DNA of 64,000 bases, taken from contig NC_092675.1 in the NCBI RefSeq assembly GCF_964355755.1, forward strand, positions 23,352,412 through 23,416,411, given 5' to 3'. The notes beneath the pieces are model-generated. The model did not search any database and was not told where the DNA came from. It saw only the letters and a program-made list of their open reading frames with translations. Below, piece by piece: positions 22,701 through 31,850 of this stretch. Every line of letters begins with the position of its first letter. Within the stretch, counting starts at the first letter, position 1. The position numbers were made by a program, and so were the translations under genes. The DNA comes from Antedon mediterranea (Eukaryota > Echinodermata > Crinoidea > Comatulida > Antedonidae).

Positions 22701-25477
22701 TAGGTCAAACATTAATGAGCTTAATTGCTTTCAGAGGTCAGTTGATTGACCAATAATTTACTAAAATAGAAATTAAGGACCATCATAATCTAAATCCTTA
22801 AATTTGTATTAGCTATGCTGTTATTAATTTTAAATGCTTTTCATCATTAATTTTAAATGCTTTTAATCATTAATTTCATTTCATTTACTCATATTACACT
22901 CATGTAAAACAATCTAATATTACACAACATAAGTAATTTGACCAATCACAAGCGATGAATTATTCAAAGTCGCTTGTCATTCATTTAAGCTTCGTTCCAG
23001 AGTGGGAACGCAGCTTAAAAATGAATTGATGTTTTATTTTCTAGGGAGGTCATACTATGACACCATTACCAGGCTGTACACCAACAAAACCTGGTGCTGC
23101 TGTAAGTAGTTTCTTATTAATAAAATGATCATCTGTTAGTGTATTACTACTGTATATTGTAGTTTATTATTAATATTCCTACAAATAGGCATAGAAGATA
23201 GATAGAAGATTTTTCAATATCATAGGTTTACTTTAAATAATGTCCAGCCATTTTTTGACAAACATTTTCATTATAGCAAATAGAAATATGTATGTTGTAA
23301 ACAATTTGAGACCAAATAGAAGCCTCTACAGTTAGCGGTTGCTAACATATACAAATTTAAAATAAAAGAAAATGGATTTTTGTAGATTTTGGATATGTTA
23401 TTCTCCATACAATTCCGCTTCCAATGATGTAAAAATTTCTTTTGTATTATTTTTTCCCGGTTAAACCCTTCAACTACCAGACTAAATAGAATATATGAGA
23501 GAACGACCATGAAAAGCAATTAAATTGCCATTTTGTCTCTTACACATATAATTATTGAACTTGTACCAACATAGTTGAAGGTGTTATATACTACCTACTT
23601 ATAGTAACTTGGAGAACTCTGTAATGATAGGTGCAAGTCTGGGAGTTGAATGTAAAGAGTTAAGTCACACATACTTTAGCCTAGCAATAACTATGCATAA
23701 TATTTGTTTCAGACGTTTCCATTCTTTGGAATTGTGCCAGTACTGTTGGATGAAAATGGCAAAGTTATTGAGGGTGTAGGAGAAGGATATCTGGTTAGTT
23801 GTAGTCAATAAAATTAAAAAGGATTTAGTTGAAGGTTGAAAATGTTTTAATTTGGAGCTATTTTTTAAAATCATTTTACTTATGCCCTTACGTAAATTTA
23901 TATATAGATTTAAATACAACACGGCTTTAGTTATGAAGAACCCGCTGAAAAGGTTGTAACAAAAATGTATTTCATTGGTTCATTAAAACAAATTTATTAA
24001 TAGGAAACATAACTTTCTAACAGTAGAAGCAAGAATCAATCAATCAATCAAAGTAACATTTATTTCTCTTCTTGTCTTTCATAGAAAATAAAAATTAACA
24101 GTAAATATGATTAAAATAAGAGGGGCAACATTCCTAAAAAGCTAAGCTTGTATAAGGCAGCCCATAAATGTCAATAGAATGTCAATACAGTAGATCCAGC
24201 TAGAATAAGAAAAGATAATTTAACAGCTTGACATAGAGTATGCAAGATAAGAAAAAAACACATAAATTTATGAAACAAAACTGCAATGGACTTTGTGACT
24301 GCTACCTTTTTAATTCTTTATATTTATACTGTACATTTACAGGTGTTTAAGCAGCCTTGGCCTGGTATTATGCGTACTATTTATGGAAATCATCCAAGAT
24401 ATGAAGAAACCTACTTTACTCAGTTTCCAGGTTATTACAAGACAGGGGATGGTAAATACGCTTGTTACAGACATTAGATCTTAATCGTTGAAGTTCCACA
24501 ATCAACATATTTTTTTTCATCAGTTAAATGAAAAAATAATTTTGATGATATAAAAAGGAAAATTCAACCCGATAAGTTATCAGGACTTTCAATACAAAAT
24601 ACAGTTGAATATAGAGACATTTAAACCGATAATTATTTTTTATCCTAATGATACTAAAATGTCAATTTTATATTTTATTGTAGGAGCCAAACGTGACAAA
24701 GATGGTTATATATGGATCACAGGTCGCATAGATGACATGGTAAATGTATCTGGCCATCTTCTCAGCACCGCTGCAGTTGAGTCGGCATTGGTGGAACATG
24801 CTAAAGTTGCCGAAGCGGCAGTAGTCAGTCTACCTCACAAAATCAAAGGAGAAACATGTTACTGTTTTGTTACTTTAATTGATGGCAATACCTTCGATAG
24901 TGAGCTAATCACAGAATTGAAACACTGTGGTAAGACACTCTTCATATATAATACAGCAGAACATATACAAAAGCGACACCACTGTGTCCCAATAATAGGT
25001 ATATCCCCTTGATAGGGAGTAAACCTCTTGATAGGTGGGGGAGGGGGGAAGTATCTTCTAAGGTTTGGCTGTAAAACATTTTTATTGCGCTTCTTAATTT
25101 TGTTCATATGAAACAATCCTTTTACTTAATATAGGGTTATCCCTGAATAAGACTGTTCCCTTAAAAAGAGTGTCCCAAAGGATGCTTCATTTTTAAACTC
25201 AAGTTTATTTATTTTTTTTTTATTGAAGTGCTAAAACCACATAAAACTATATATTTAACTGTTTTTAATTGTAGTTCGAACAAAGATTGGTCCATTTGCA
25301 CAGCCAGAAGTTATCCAGAATGCTCCTGGTCTTCCCAAAACTCGATCAGGAAAGATTATGCGCCGTATTCTCAGAAAAATTGCTGTAAACAATCGTGAAT
25401 TTGGAGATGTGTCGACTATGGCTGATTCTTCAGTGATCGATGTTCTGTTTGCAAATCGACCAACATCGACATCATAA
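10744..25477 (+). CDS. ACSS2: Acetyl-CoA synthetase, cytosolic/nuclear ACSS2 type, 677 aa
   Basis: AMP-forming acetate-CoA ligase: acetate + ATP + CoA gives acetyl-CoA via acetyl-AMP. Fourteen exons join in phase: 10744-11048, 12580-12671, 14261-14364, 19651-19723, 20037-20224, 20838-20953, 21412-21604, 22086-22219, 22567-22699, 23045-23101, 23713-23793, 24343-24451, 24684-24929 and 25275-25477. Visible motifs are the phosphate-binding SGSTGKPKG (about 293-301, split across exons 6/7), [17 protein letters not shown] (about 439-446), YYKTGDG, the hinge [16 protein letters not shown], and TRSGKIMRR, whose lysine (about K637) is the catalytic and acetylation-regulated residue in this family. The N-terminus has no mitochondrial presequence, so this matches ACSS2 rather than ACSS1. 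Length fits (human about 701). No key residue is missing. A candidate AATAAA lies at about 26762. Confidence 0.97.
11204..12278. mobile_element. Foldback DNA element 1 in ACSS2 intron 1, with 10-bp target-site duplication
   Basis: Both ends carry about 85-90 bp inverted arms starting GGGTGTCACGAAACCTAAG, with internal CCTAAGACC-type repeats. The sequence GCCGCCAGTC occurs directly outside both ends (11194-11203 and 12279-12288), a perfect 10-bp direct duplication. Inner parts also pair: GCACCTGCCTTGTATTTT near 11305 with its complement near 11930, and GTTTCTATGGAACGTC near 11506 with its near-complement near 11740. Much of the 1075 bp is therefore a decayed palindrome. No transposase is encoded, and the open frame at 11616-11822 lies inside the element. 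Target-site length fits Mutator-like elements; assignment is inferred. Confidence 0.85.
12732..13773. mobile_element. Foldback DNA element 2 in ACSS2 intron 2, with 9-bp target-site duplication
   Basis: Inverted arms of about 135 bp (12732-12870 and 13640-13773) begin CGCTGTGGCTAAAGATACGG and CGCCGTGGCTAAAGATACGG. They share GTACGGTAAAATTGCATTAC, CAGCCAATGGGGTGCTGG and ATCGTATAAGGACTT. TTTATTATT flanks both ends (12723-12731 and 13774-13782). The 770-bp centre is unique and encodes no recognisable transposase, so this is a non-autonomous element. The 9-bp duplication plus long arms suggests a Mutator-like origin. Confidence 0.85.
14961..19098 (-). CDS. BEN-domain protein, 337 aa, nested antisense in ACSS2 intron 3
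   Basis: Five exons, 19098-18933, 16675-16361, 16133-16015, 15905-15680 and 15148-14961, join in phase with canonical splice sites. Residues about 20-50 are basic ([20 protein letters not shown]), a likely nuclear signal. Residues about 60-130 are acidic and Ser-rich, and residues about 138-158 form a Lys/Glu coiled coil ([18 protein letters not shown]) preceded by CCANC. The C-terminal ~110 residues fit a BEN domain: [16 protein letters not shown], then a KPPLD turn, then [20 protein letters not shown] and [14 protein letters not shown] helices. BEN domains bind DNA or chromatin partners, so a transcriptional role is inferred from family. The whole gene lies inside one ACSS2 intron on the opposite strand. 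The family call rests on pattern only. Confidence 0.75.
17222..18224. mobile_element. Foldback DNA element 3 with ACCGAAAACA subterminal repeats and 8-bp target-site duplication
   Basis: Ends are GGGTCAGTCTAATTACCG and the complement of CGGTCAGTCTAATTACCG. TAAATTCC flanks both sides (17214-17221 and 18225-18232). Each arm starts with a run of about 10-bp ACAACCGAAA repeats, followed by inverted copies of GTCGCCCTCTATTGATGGG, GGTCTTCC-type and AGTTGTATTTTGTGCAC segments, so the arms pair for about 250-300 bp. The 1003-bp element lies in intron 1 of the BEN gene and in intron 3 of ACSS2. No transposase is encoded. Confidence 0.85.
21008..21245 (+). mobile_element. tRNA-derived SINE, family 1, ACSS2 intron 6
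   Basis: The head resembles a tRNA: GAGTTGTGGCTTGG (A-box region), then GATGCTTGGCTACCA, then GGGTTCAAGTCCCG (B box). The body runs through CTTTGTTTATGTAGAGCATG and TATGTTTGTCTTGTGAAC. A related copy in opposite orientation lies 1.2 kb downstream. A tandem GCTGGATGGATCACCCA duplication lies near the 3' end. Confidence 0.7.
22283..22503 (-). mobile_element. tRNA-derived SINE, family 1, ACSS2 intron 8
   Basis: Read on the minus strand, this copy starts GGAGTTGTGGCTTGGTGG, continues GATGCTTGGCTACCAATTCA and CCTGGGTTCAAGTCCTGTCA, and ends with GGATAGTGAATTCGCTTATG. It matches the copy at 21008 through head and body. It sits between two intact exons and does not disrupt coding. Confidence 0.7.
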
Positions 25478-25600
25478 GAAGTAACTTCACAATAATTAGT
25501 ACAAGTTTAATTCTTTTATTTTATTTTCAAATCGACCAACATCGACATCATAAGTAATAAGAGTAATTTACAATAATTAGTACAAGTAACATTCTTTTAA
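25452..25600 (+). repeat. 76-bp tandem duplication spanning the ACSS2 stop codon
   Basis: CAAATCGACCAACATCGACA, the codons just before the stop, starts at 25452 and recurs at 25528. It is followed in both copies by TCATAAG, ACAATAATTAGTACAAGT and a T-rich stretch. The second copy is 3' UTR. The repeat therefore holds the last eight codons and stop twice. Confidence 0.85.
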
Positions 25601-28600
25601 TTTCATTGATTACAGTACAATTTTAGTAGTAATTGAAGAGTACTTTTGTTTTTAAGAGATCTAAGACTAGTACCATGAATTAGTTGTTTTTACTTTTTAA
25701 AAGGGGTGTGTATTTACACATGCCTTCTGTTGCAGCTGTCAAAATCAATATGGAGGTTTTATTTATGATGACCATTGAACCTCAACACAGTGTTGACGTA
25801 CAGATTCTTGTTTCGATCAATTGTAGAATAATGCGTCCTAGGTCGATGACAAATTTAAAAGACTATGATTGATTTATTGGTCACTTAAACTTTGATATTG
25901 ATTCTTAGACTGTTTTCATTAGTACTTTAAATAATTATATTTATTCAGAGGACCAATCATGATGTACACAGATTTTTTTTAAATTTTGTTTAATTATATT
26001 TTGTTTATTAGTATACTGTAGTAGATGAAACGTCCTGGCTTTGTCATGTTACTTGAGTTATCTCATAGCTGCAAACATGCCACAGCACAATACAAGGATC
26101 TCATAATTAGGCTCAATTTAAAGGCATGGGCTTTCAACATTTTGTAATCGTCGACCTTGCTATTTGATATGGTTTAGATAAATATTTATGCTGACTACAA
26201 AAACATTGAGTAGGAACAATCATATTTATTAAAAAAACTTTTTTAAGTTGTCACAGCAACAAGTTGTATGCAAGTCATGGTCAAAAAAGTAATATTAAAA
26301 TGTGATCATGAAAATTAATTAAACCAAAACATAAAATAGACCCATCAACTGAAATGTATATTATCAAACTCCTTTGTCTCGTTTTCTTTTAATTTAAATC
26401 TTTGTATTTAGTACACAGTAAATTGCCAGACAAACCACTGCCTAACATTCCCTGAACAAAAAAACCCAAATTCTTTCGTATTCAAATACAGGATGAATTA
26501 AAGAGATCTTAGATTTGAGAACTGTTTATGATGTTATTTATACCTATGTGGTTGTTATTTATGTACTAGGAGTTCTACTTATATAAATAATAATCATCAT
26601 CATGGCTTGATTTTCTGTTAAATTATCTTTAAACGTCTACCCCATACCAACCAATTTATCTTCCCGTTGTTCCAGACATTTCCCACCACCGATCTTTTCA
26701 ATTTTATCAACAACAACTATACGACTAGATAATTTATTATTTTAGTAGTTTCAATTTTCTAAATAAAGATAGTGTAGTATTGGTGATGGGTATAAACAAA
26801 TATTTTTTTTTATATTGAATTTGTATCATTAATTGTTACCCATTCCTTTTCTTCCATCTTTTACTGACAAATTGCGGATCATTTTGCTTTTAAATGTATC
26901 TTGACCAGCCTTCACATCTCTGTCAATTGTTTTGTGCAGTTGACATTTTCTCGTTTTTGTATTGTAGCAAAATTAATTTGGTAGTTTATGAGTAATTTTT
27001 TTTCTGTATCTTCAATAACAGTATAAACATTTTGCAGGGAAATATTTGTAGCATTATCGTTTGTAATGATTGCCTGGTGAATAGTAGGTTTTGTAATCTC
27101 TCTATATATTAGGCGTGTGACCATAAACATTGAATTCAACACAAATTATTAATCAATGTACTATTTATTTTCCAAATAACTGTACTGCAATATTGAAATA
27201 AATTTTTGAAATAGGCCTAACCTTATTATGTTGTAATCTTGATCCTAAAATTAAAACTTCACACACACACACACTTGCTTTTGTGGTTGCAGTCAAAGAA
27301 AATGAAATAGTTATTGCAAGGCAATCTAAAAACAACACTGAGCTCGCCTTGCTGAGATAGGAACTCATAACAGTCCTTTGATCTTATGTCTGGAGGCGAC
27401 AAATACCAACAATACTGTACTAATACTATGTACATATTCTCTACTGCGCGCAGTATCTGTTAAAAGAGCATGGAGCTAATCTTGTCGAAACCGAAGATAA
27501 ACCCCTCCGGAGCTCACAATCTTGTTAGATTGCCTAGGTTATTGTTAATTGGGTTATAAATAACTTGATGTTCAGTGTTTTCAACTCGTTTTGTCTTAAT
27601 GACATGTTTATCATATCAGTCGGTGATATCGCGTGCGCACATGTGAGGCGGTGGTGACGGTGTTTTCTCATTGCTCAGAAGTTCATTATCGGTTTTACCA
27701 GGTACCTGAGATATCGCCCTAGAAACATGAACTGTTTCGGGTTTTTTTCCCCCTTTTTTTTATAGTTTTGAAGAAAACAACGCGAAAAAACGGTGTAATC
27801 AAAACAGTTTAAAGTCTTGTTGTCTTGTCTTGTGAACTATGTAGTATTTCCTACGTTACTACAACCGACAAGTTTCATTCATGAACATTTTCAGTTTAGT
27901 TAAATCGAATCTGTCGTGTGTGAACATCGTGTATTTTTTACCCGCGTAAACTACCAATTAGGTCTATATTGTCGACAGTGTACATTGATGGTAGGCCCTA
28001 CAGCGCATGGAGTTAGCCACTACTACTGTTGTAACGTGTTGCCATACAACAGCTAGATCCATGATTAACAAGAAAGATCGAGCATCGAGTTGTCAAATAA
28101 TTATTAAATAATTCGGGCTTCATTTGTATCCCTCATTTCTGTACTCATCTGATGACATGTACAGCCACCAAAGATTTGTATTATAAAATACTCTACCTTT
28201 AATTTTATATATATACTATATTTATTTTTTTATCTATTGTATCTAATTAATTATTGTTCTATAACCTCAAATGTATTTCTATTTTGTTAATGATGATGGT
28301 CTCTGCTTAGAGTCTATTATCTTAGACTTATTTTTACCACCATCCACTTTTAAACTTAACTAATTATTTATAAAAAAATATTTTATGTATTATTTGTGGA
28401 AATCAAATAAAAAAAACAAACTCTAATAGTTGGAGAATAGAGACAATATAAACATCAAGATATCCGTATTTTATAAGAGTTCATAAAATATTTATTTGTT
28501 ATCAAAAATATATGTATATGTCATATACAGTATTTATTTATTATTGAATAATTATAAAAATGACAATATTGCACGATTAGTCTAAAAGTAGGCTATAATT

Positions 28601-28715
28601 TAGGAACACCGTGATCGAGGCATCTGAAAGATATCAAAAACAAAATGTGTTTAAATTAGTATGCAAATGATTTCAGACTACAGTGACTTAAAGTTAAGTA
28701 TTTTCTACCGTAGGC
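25601..28715. other. Intergenic region after ACSS2
   Basis: AT-rich. It includes the probable ACSS2 3' UTR, a CA microsatellite at about 27258-27271, and a possible coding remnant (listed separately). A more G+C-rich stretch at about 27420-27730 (CTGCGCGCAG, GCGTGCGCACATG) looks like a small promoter-like island, but no gene could be attached to it. Confidence 0.5.
26840..27142 (-). pseudogene. Possible coding remnant, family unknown
   Basis: On the minus strand, a frame from about 27142 reads a plausible protein (TRLIYREITKPTIHQAIITN, then NVYTVIEDTEKKLLINYQIN). Near 26945 the natural-looking reading switches frame to CQLHKTIDRDVKAGQDTF and KSKMIRNLSVKDGRKGMGNN and then a stop near 26838. 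No splice site explains the switch, so this is either a frameshifted remnant or chance. The family is not recognised. Confidence 0.3.
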
Positions 28716-30234
28716 CTAGGCATTTACTGTATAATCAATATTATTATAATAATGTAATAAGACATTAACATTCTTTGTAAGGCTCTCGATTGCTTCTTCT
28801 TCTAATTGTGGGTTGTCTTTGTGGCAATGATATATTCCAGATGTTGGAAGTGATGATCCACGGAACTTCTTTGTTCGGTAAATGTCATCAGCATGTGTCA
28901 CATTCGCCGGTAATTCTAATCCTGCTGTTTGCCGAATGGAGCTATCGAAAATGCAACACATTTTATTATTTGTATCGAACATTATATTTACATTTATATC
29001 TAGGAAAATTGCAAAGGATGATCATATTATGCAAATTTGTTATCTATCCTTAGGTTAGGCATAAAGGTGGCAATCATGACACAACACAAATAGGCCTACA
29101 GTAAACAATCATAAAATAGTCTTTGGGACTGGAGCTGATAATATTGACCATTTCACGCAACTGATCTTTTGAGATTCATTTTTGACTCGGCAGTATAATC
29201 GTGTGGCGCATCCAGAAAACGTAAGAATAGGTTTTATTGATGATGAAAATGATCAGGATGACAATAATGCTTGGTTATTCATATACAAGTCGTACATACT
29301 GGTTATCAGTTTCTTTATTTCATCTCTGGCTTTTCTTAACTGTTCCATAAATTTTTCACATGCTTTCTTTTCTTTGCTTACTTCGCAACATTTCTCATTC
29401 AACCTGAATCATAAAGTGAAACAAAGTTTAAAAGTTTAATTAAATAAACATTATAATATGAGGCTATAATGTAATTGTAAGTTCATTAATCTTTAACATA
29501 GATTAGAAATTAGTACATATCAACATGATACAGTTATCAAATGCATTTTCTACCTACTTTGTGTTTTCTGTTTTAAACCGATCCAAAGATTCCTGCTTGT
29601 GCATTTCAAATTCTGTCATCAGTTCTTTTTTCTCATCAGTTACTTTCTTAATTTCATCTCTTGCTTTCTTTAACTGTTCCATTAGTTTTTCACATGCTTT
29701 CTTTTCTTTGCTTACTTCGCAACATTTCTCATTCAACCTGAATTATAAAGTGAAAACAAAGTTTAATTAAATAAAAATTATTATAAAAGGTAATATAAAC
29801 TTAACGGTCAATTTGCTCGGAACTTAGTGCAATATTCGCATGTTCATTAAGTTGTGTGATATCGTTTTGTTGAAGGAAGGAACCCATGATGATCTGATAA
29901 AATACCAAAAAAAAAAAGGTTTAAGAAACATATACATTGGTCCTTTAACTATTTACATGTACCTACCATGCAATTGCATTGCCTACAATACAATTTTTAG
30001 CAGCTATTGTTTTGCCAGAATCTCAGTCCTATATAATTATTTACAAAAAGTGGCATTTAAAGTTGATTCGGTATAAAAATATTTCCAAACCTTGTTCCCA
30101 TCCATTGTATGCATAAAAAGCAATTTGCTTGAATCAAGATAATCTATCTTTGATGCCGAAAGTGGAGCATTCGTTAGGGTTGATCCTGTTAGAGACTTCT
30201 TACAAACTTCATCTAAAGTTGTAAAGTTTGCCAT
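28716..30234 (-). CDS. Small coiled-coil protein with a duplicated exon, family unknown
   Basis: Exon 1 (30234-30091) starts MANFTTLDEVCKKSLTGSTL. Exon 2 (29893-29806) contains LQQNDITQLNEHANIALSSE. Exon 3 (29737-29558) is a Lys/Glu coiled coil (KKARDEIKKVTDEKKELMTE). The last exon (28941-28716) ends in a 75-codon tail with HYYNNIDYTVNA and joins exon 3 in phase. A second copy of the start of exon 3 lies at 29403-29300, diverges after EIKKLITS and ends at a strong GTATGT donor that does not keep the frame of the last exon. The exon 2 to exon 3 junction is off by one base with the splice sites seen, so the model is imperfect. AGGCCT repeats just upstream (30325-30360) mark the likely promoter. 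Confidence 0.5.
29300..29403 (-). pseudogene. Duplicate of the coiled-coil exon
   Basis: The sequence LNEKCCEVSKEKKACEK, then MEQL, then KARDEIKK is repeated almost exactly from the exon at 29737, including the intron flank before it (CAG acceptor). The copy then ends early at CCAGTATGT. It is either an alternative exon that would shift the frame, or a decaying duplicate. Confidence 0.7.
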
Positions 30235-30439
30235 CCCTACTCTCAGGAAGTTAGTTCTTAGGTTTTAGAAAGAAAACAAATATAGAAAATTGAAAGTTAT
30301 TTTTTTCACTCTAGGCGCGCCTATGCCTATTTAGGCCTAGGCTAGGCCCTTGGCCTAGTTAGGCTATAAAAGTAGGCATTGTGTTAGTCTCATAATAGCA
30401 CTCTAGAAAATCGGCCTTAATATTAAATAGGGAGGATAA

Positions 30440-30930
30440 ACTCTCAGCTCAGCAAACCATTAAATTTGTACAATGAAGAACTTCTGCTACTGCCAGTTTC
30501 GCCAAACCATCAGGTTTCAATAATGGAGAACTTCTACTACTGTCAGGCTCAGCAAACCATCAAATTTGTACAATGGAGAACTTCTGCTACTGTCAGTTTC
30601 GCCAAAATGAAACCATCAGGTTTCAATAATGGAGAACTTCTGCTACTAGCAGGCTCAGCAAACTATCAAATTTGTACAATGGAGAACTTTTGCTACTGTC
30701 AGTTTCGCCAAACCATCAGGTTTCAATAATGGAGAACTTATCTGCTACTGTCAGGCTCAGCAAACCATCAAATGTGTAATGGAGAACTTTTGCTACTGTC
30801 AGTTTCGCCAAACCATCAGGTTTCAATAATGGAGATCTTCTGCTACTATCAGGCTCAGCAAACCATCAAATTTCTACAATGTAGAACTTCTGCTACTGTC
30901 AGTCTCGCCATGGGGTATTAACTCACCGAA
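30440..30930. repeat. Minisatellite, 50-bp unit, about nine copies
   Basis: ATGGAGAACTTCTGCTACTG recurs at about 30523, 30573, 30629, 30679, 30729, 30779, 30829 and 30879, almost always 50 bp apart. Two unit types alternate (GTTTCGCCAAACCATCAGGT and GGCTCAGCAAACCATCAAAT), so the higher-order period is about 100 bp. It lies upstream of the coiled-coil gene. Confidence 0.9.
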
Positions 30931-31850
30931 CCATTCCAACATCAAGTTTGCATTGTACTAAGTTCATAGACTTTTGCTAATTATACCAGGCTCACCAATT
31001 ATAAAGTTTGAATGTTTTTTTTTTCGTTCCAAATTCAATGAAATACAAATATTAAACCCAAAAGTAACATTGCTAATTTTAATATATTTTTATATAAGTC
31101 TCTCTACAATGATAAATGATATATAATAAAAATACAACACAATGTCAAAATTGGTAAAATACAGTAAAAAATTGTATAAAAATGCATGGTATAGATCATG
31201 AAAGTCGAAATATTATCATACAATAATATTGTGTGTACAGTAGGCATATATGGATGTTATTTCGAGGCGTGTTTATTCCAAACGATGTTCTATTGGGGGA
31301 ATTTATTCGAGGGTGGCATTTATTCAAAGGCGGTGTTTATCCAAATAAATACGATGCTGATATACAAAATAAACATTACATTTTAAAAATACACTACAGT
31401 ATATTACATTTTATATATACAGTATCTACAAAACTTCTATTTAGGAAAGTCTCAAACTGTTACAATTCGCTAGATTACAATACTATATTTCTTACATAAT
31501 TAAAAAGTATATATACATTAACTTTTACATTATTTTAAAACAATATTACATATTAATATACAGTGCCGTGATTGTACTGGTGTAGGGTACAACTTTTCAT
31601 TCAAAATAGACTGATCTTCTGGGGGCCTATGATACTTTTATATTCACAATGTCGAAGAAAAAGATTTGGCTTCATTTATTAAAAATTAAAGGATAAACAT
31701 ATATTTGTTCCATAATCAATTCAATTCTTATTAATATGTTTCAAAATATAATCATGAAGATAACACTTGCATACTCGTTTATTTTTTAACACCCTGTGTC
31801 ACCATCTTTTTCATCATTGTGCATTCTTTCACTAAATTTAATATTGTTCT
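30931..31850. other. Intergenic and 3' UTR region, AT-rich
   Basis: No gene found. AATAAA on the minus strand (31783-31778) lies about 70 bases past the TRP stop and is a plausible poly(A) signal for that gene. The rest is low-complexity AT-rich DNA. Confidence 0.5.

Noticed and set aside
10744-25477. Bacterial origin of the acetyl-CoA synthetase
   Set aside because: Fourteen exons with canonical introns and close similarity to animal ACSS2 argue for an ordinary host gene.
27165-27368. Minus-strand frame of 67 codons
   Set aside because: It includes a CA microsatellite, has no splice context and resembles no family.
30440-30930. CRISPR-like array of regularly spaced repeats
   Set aside because: Repeats are contiguous 50-bp units without unique spacers, and the genome is animal; it is a minisatellite.
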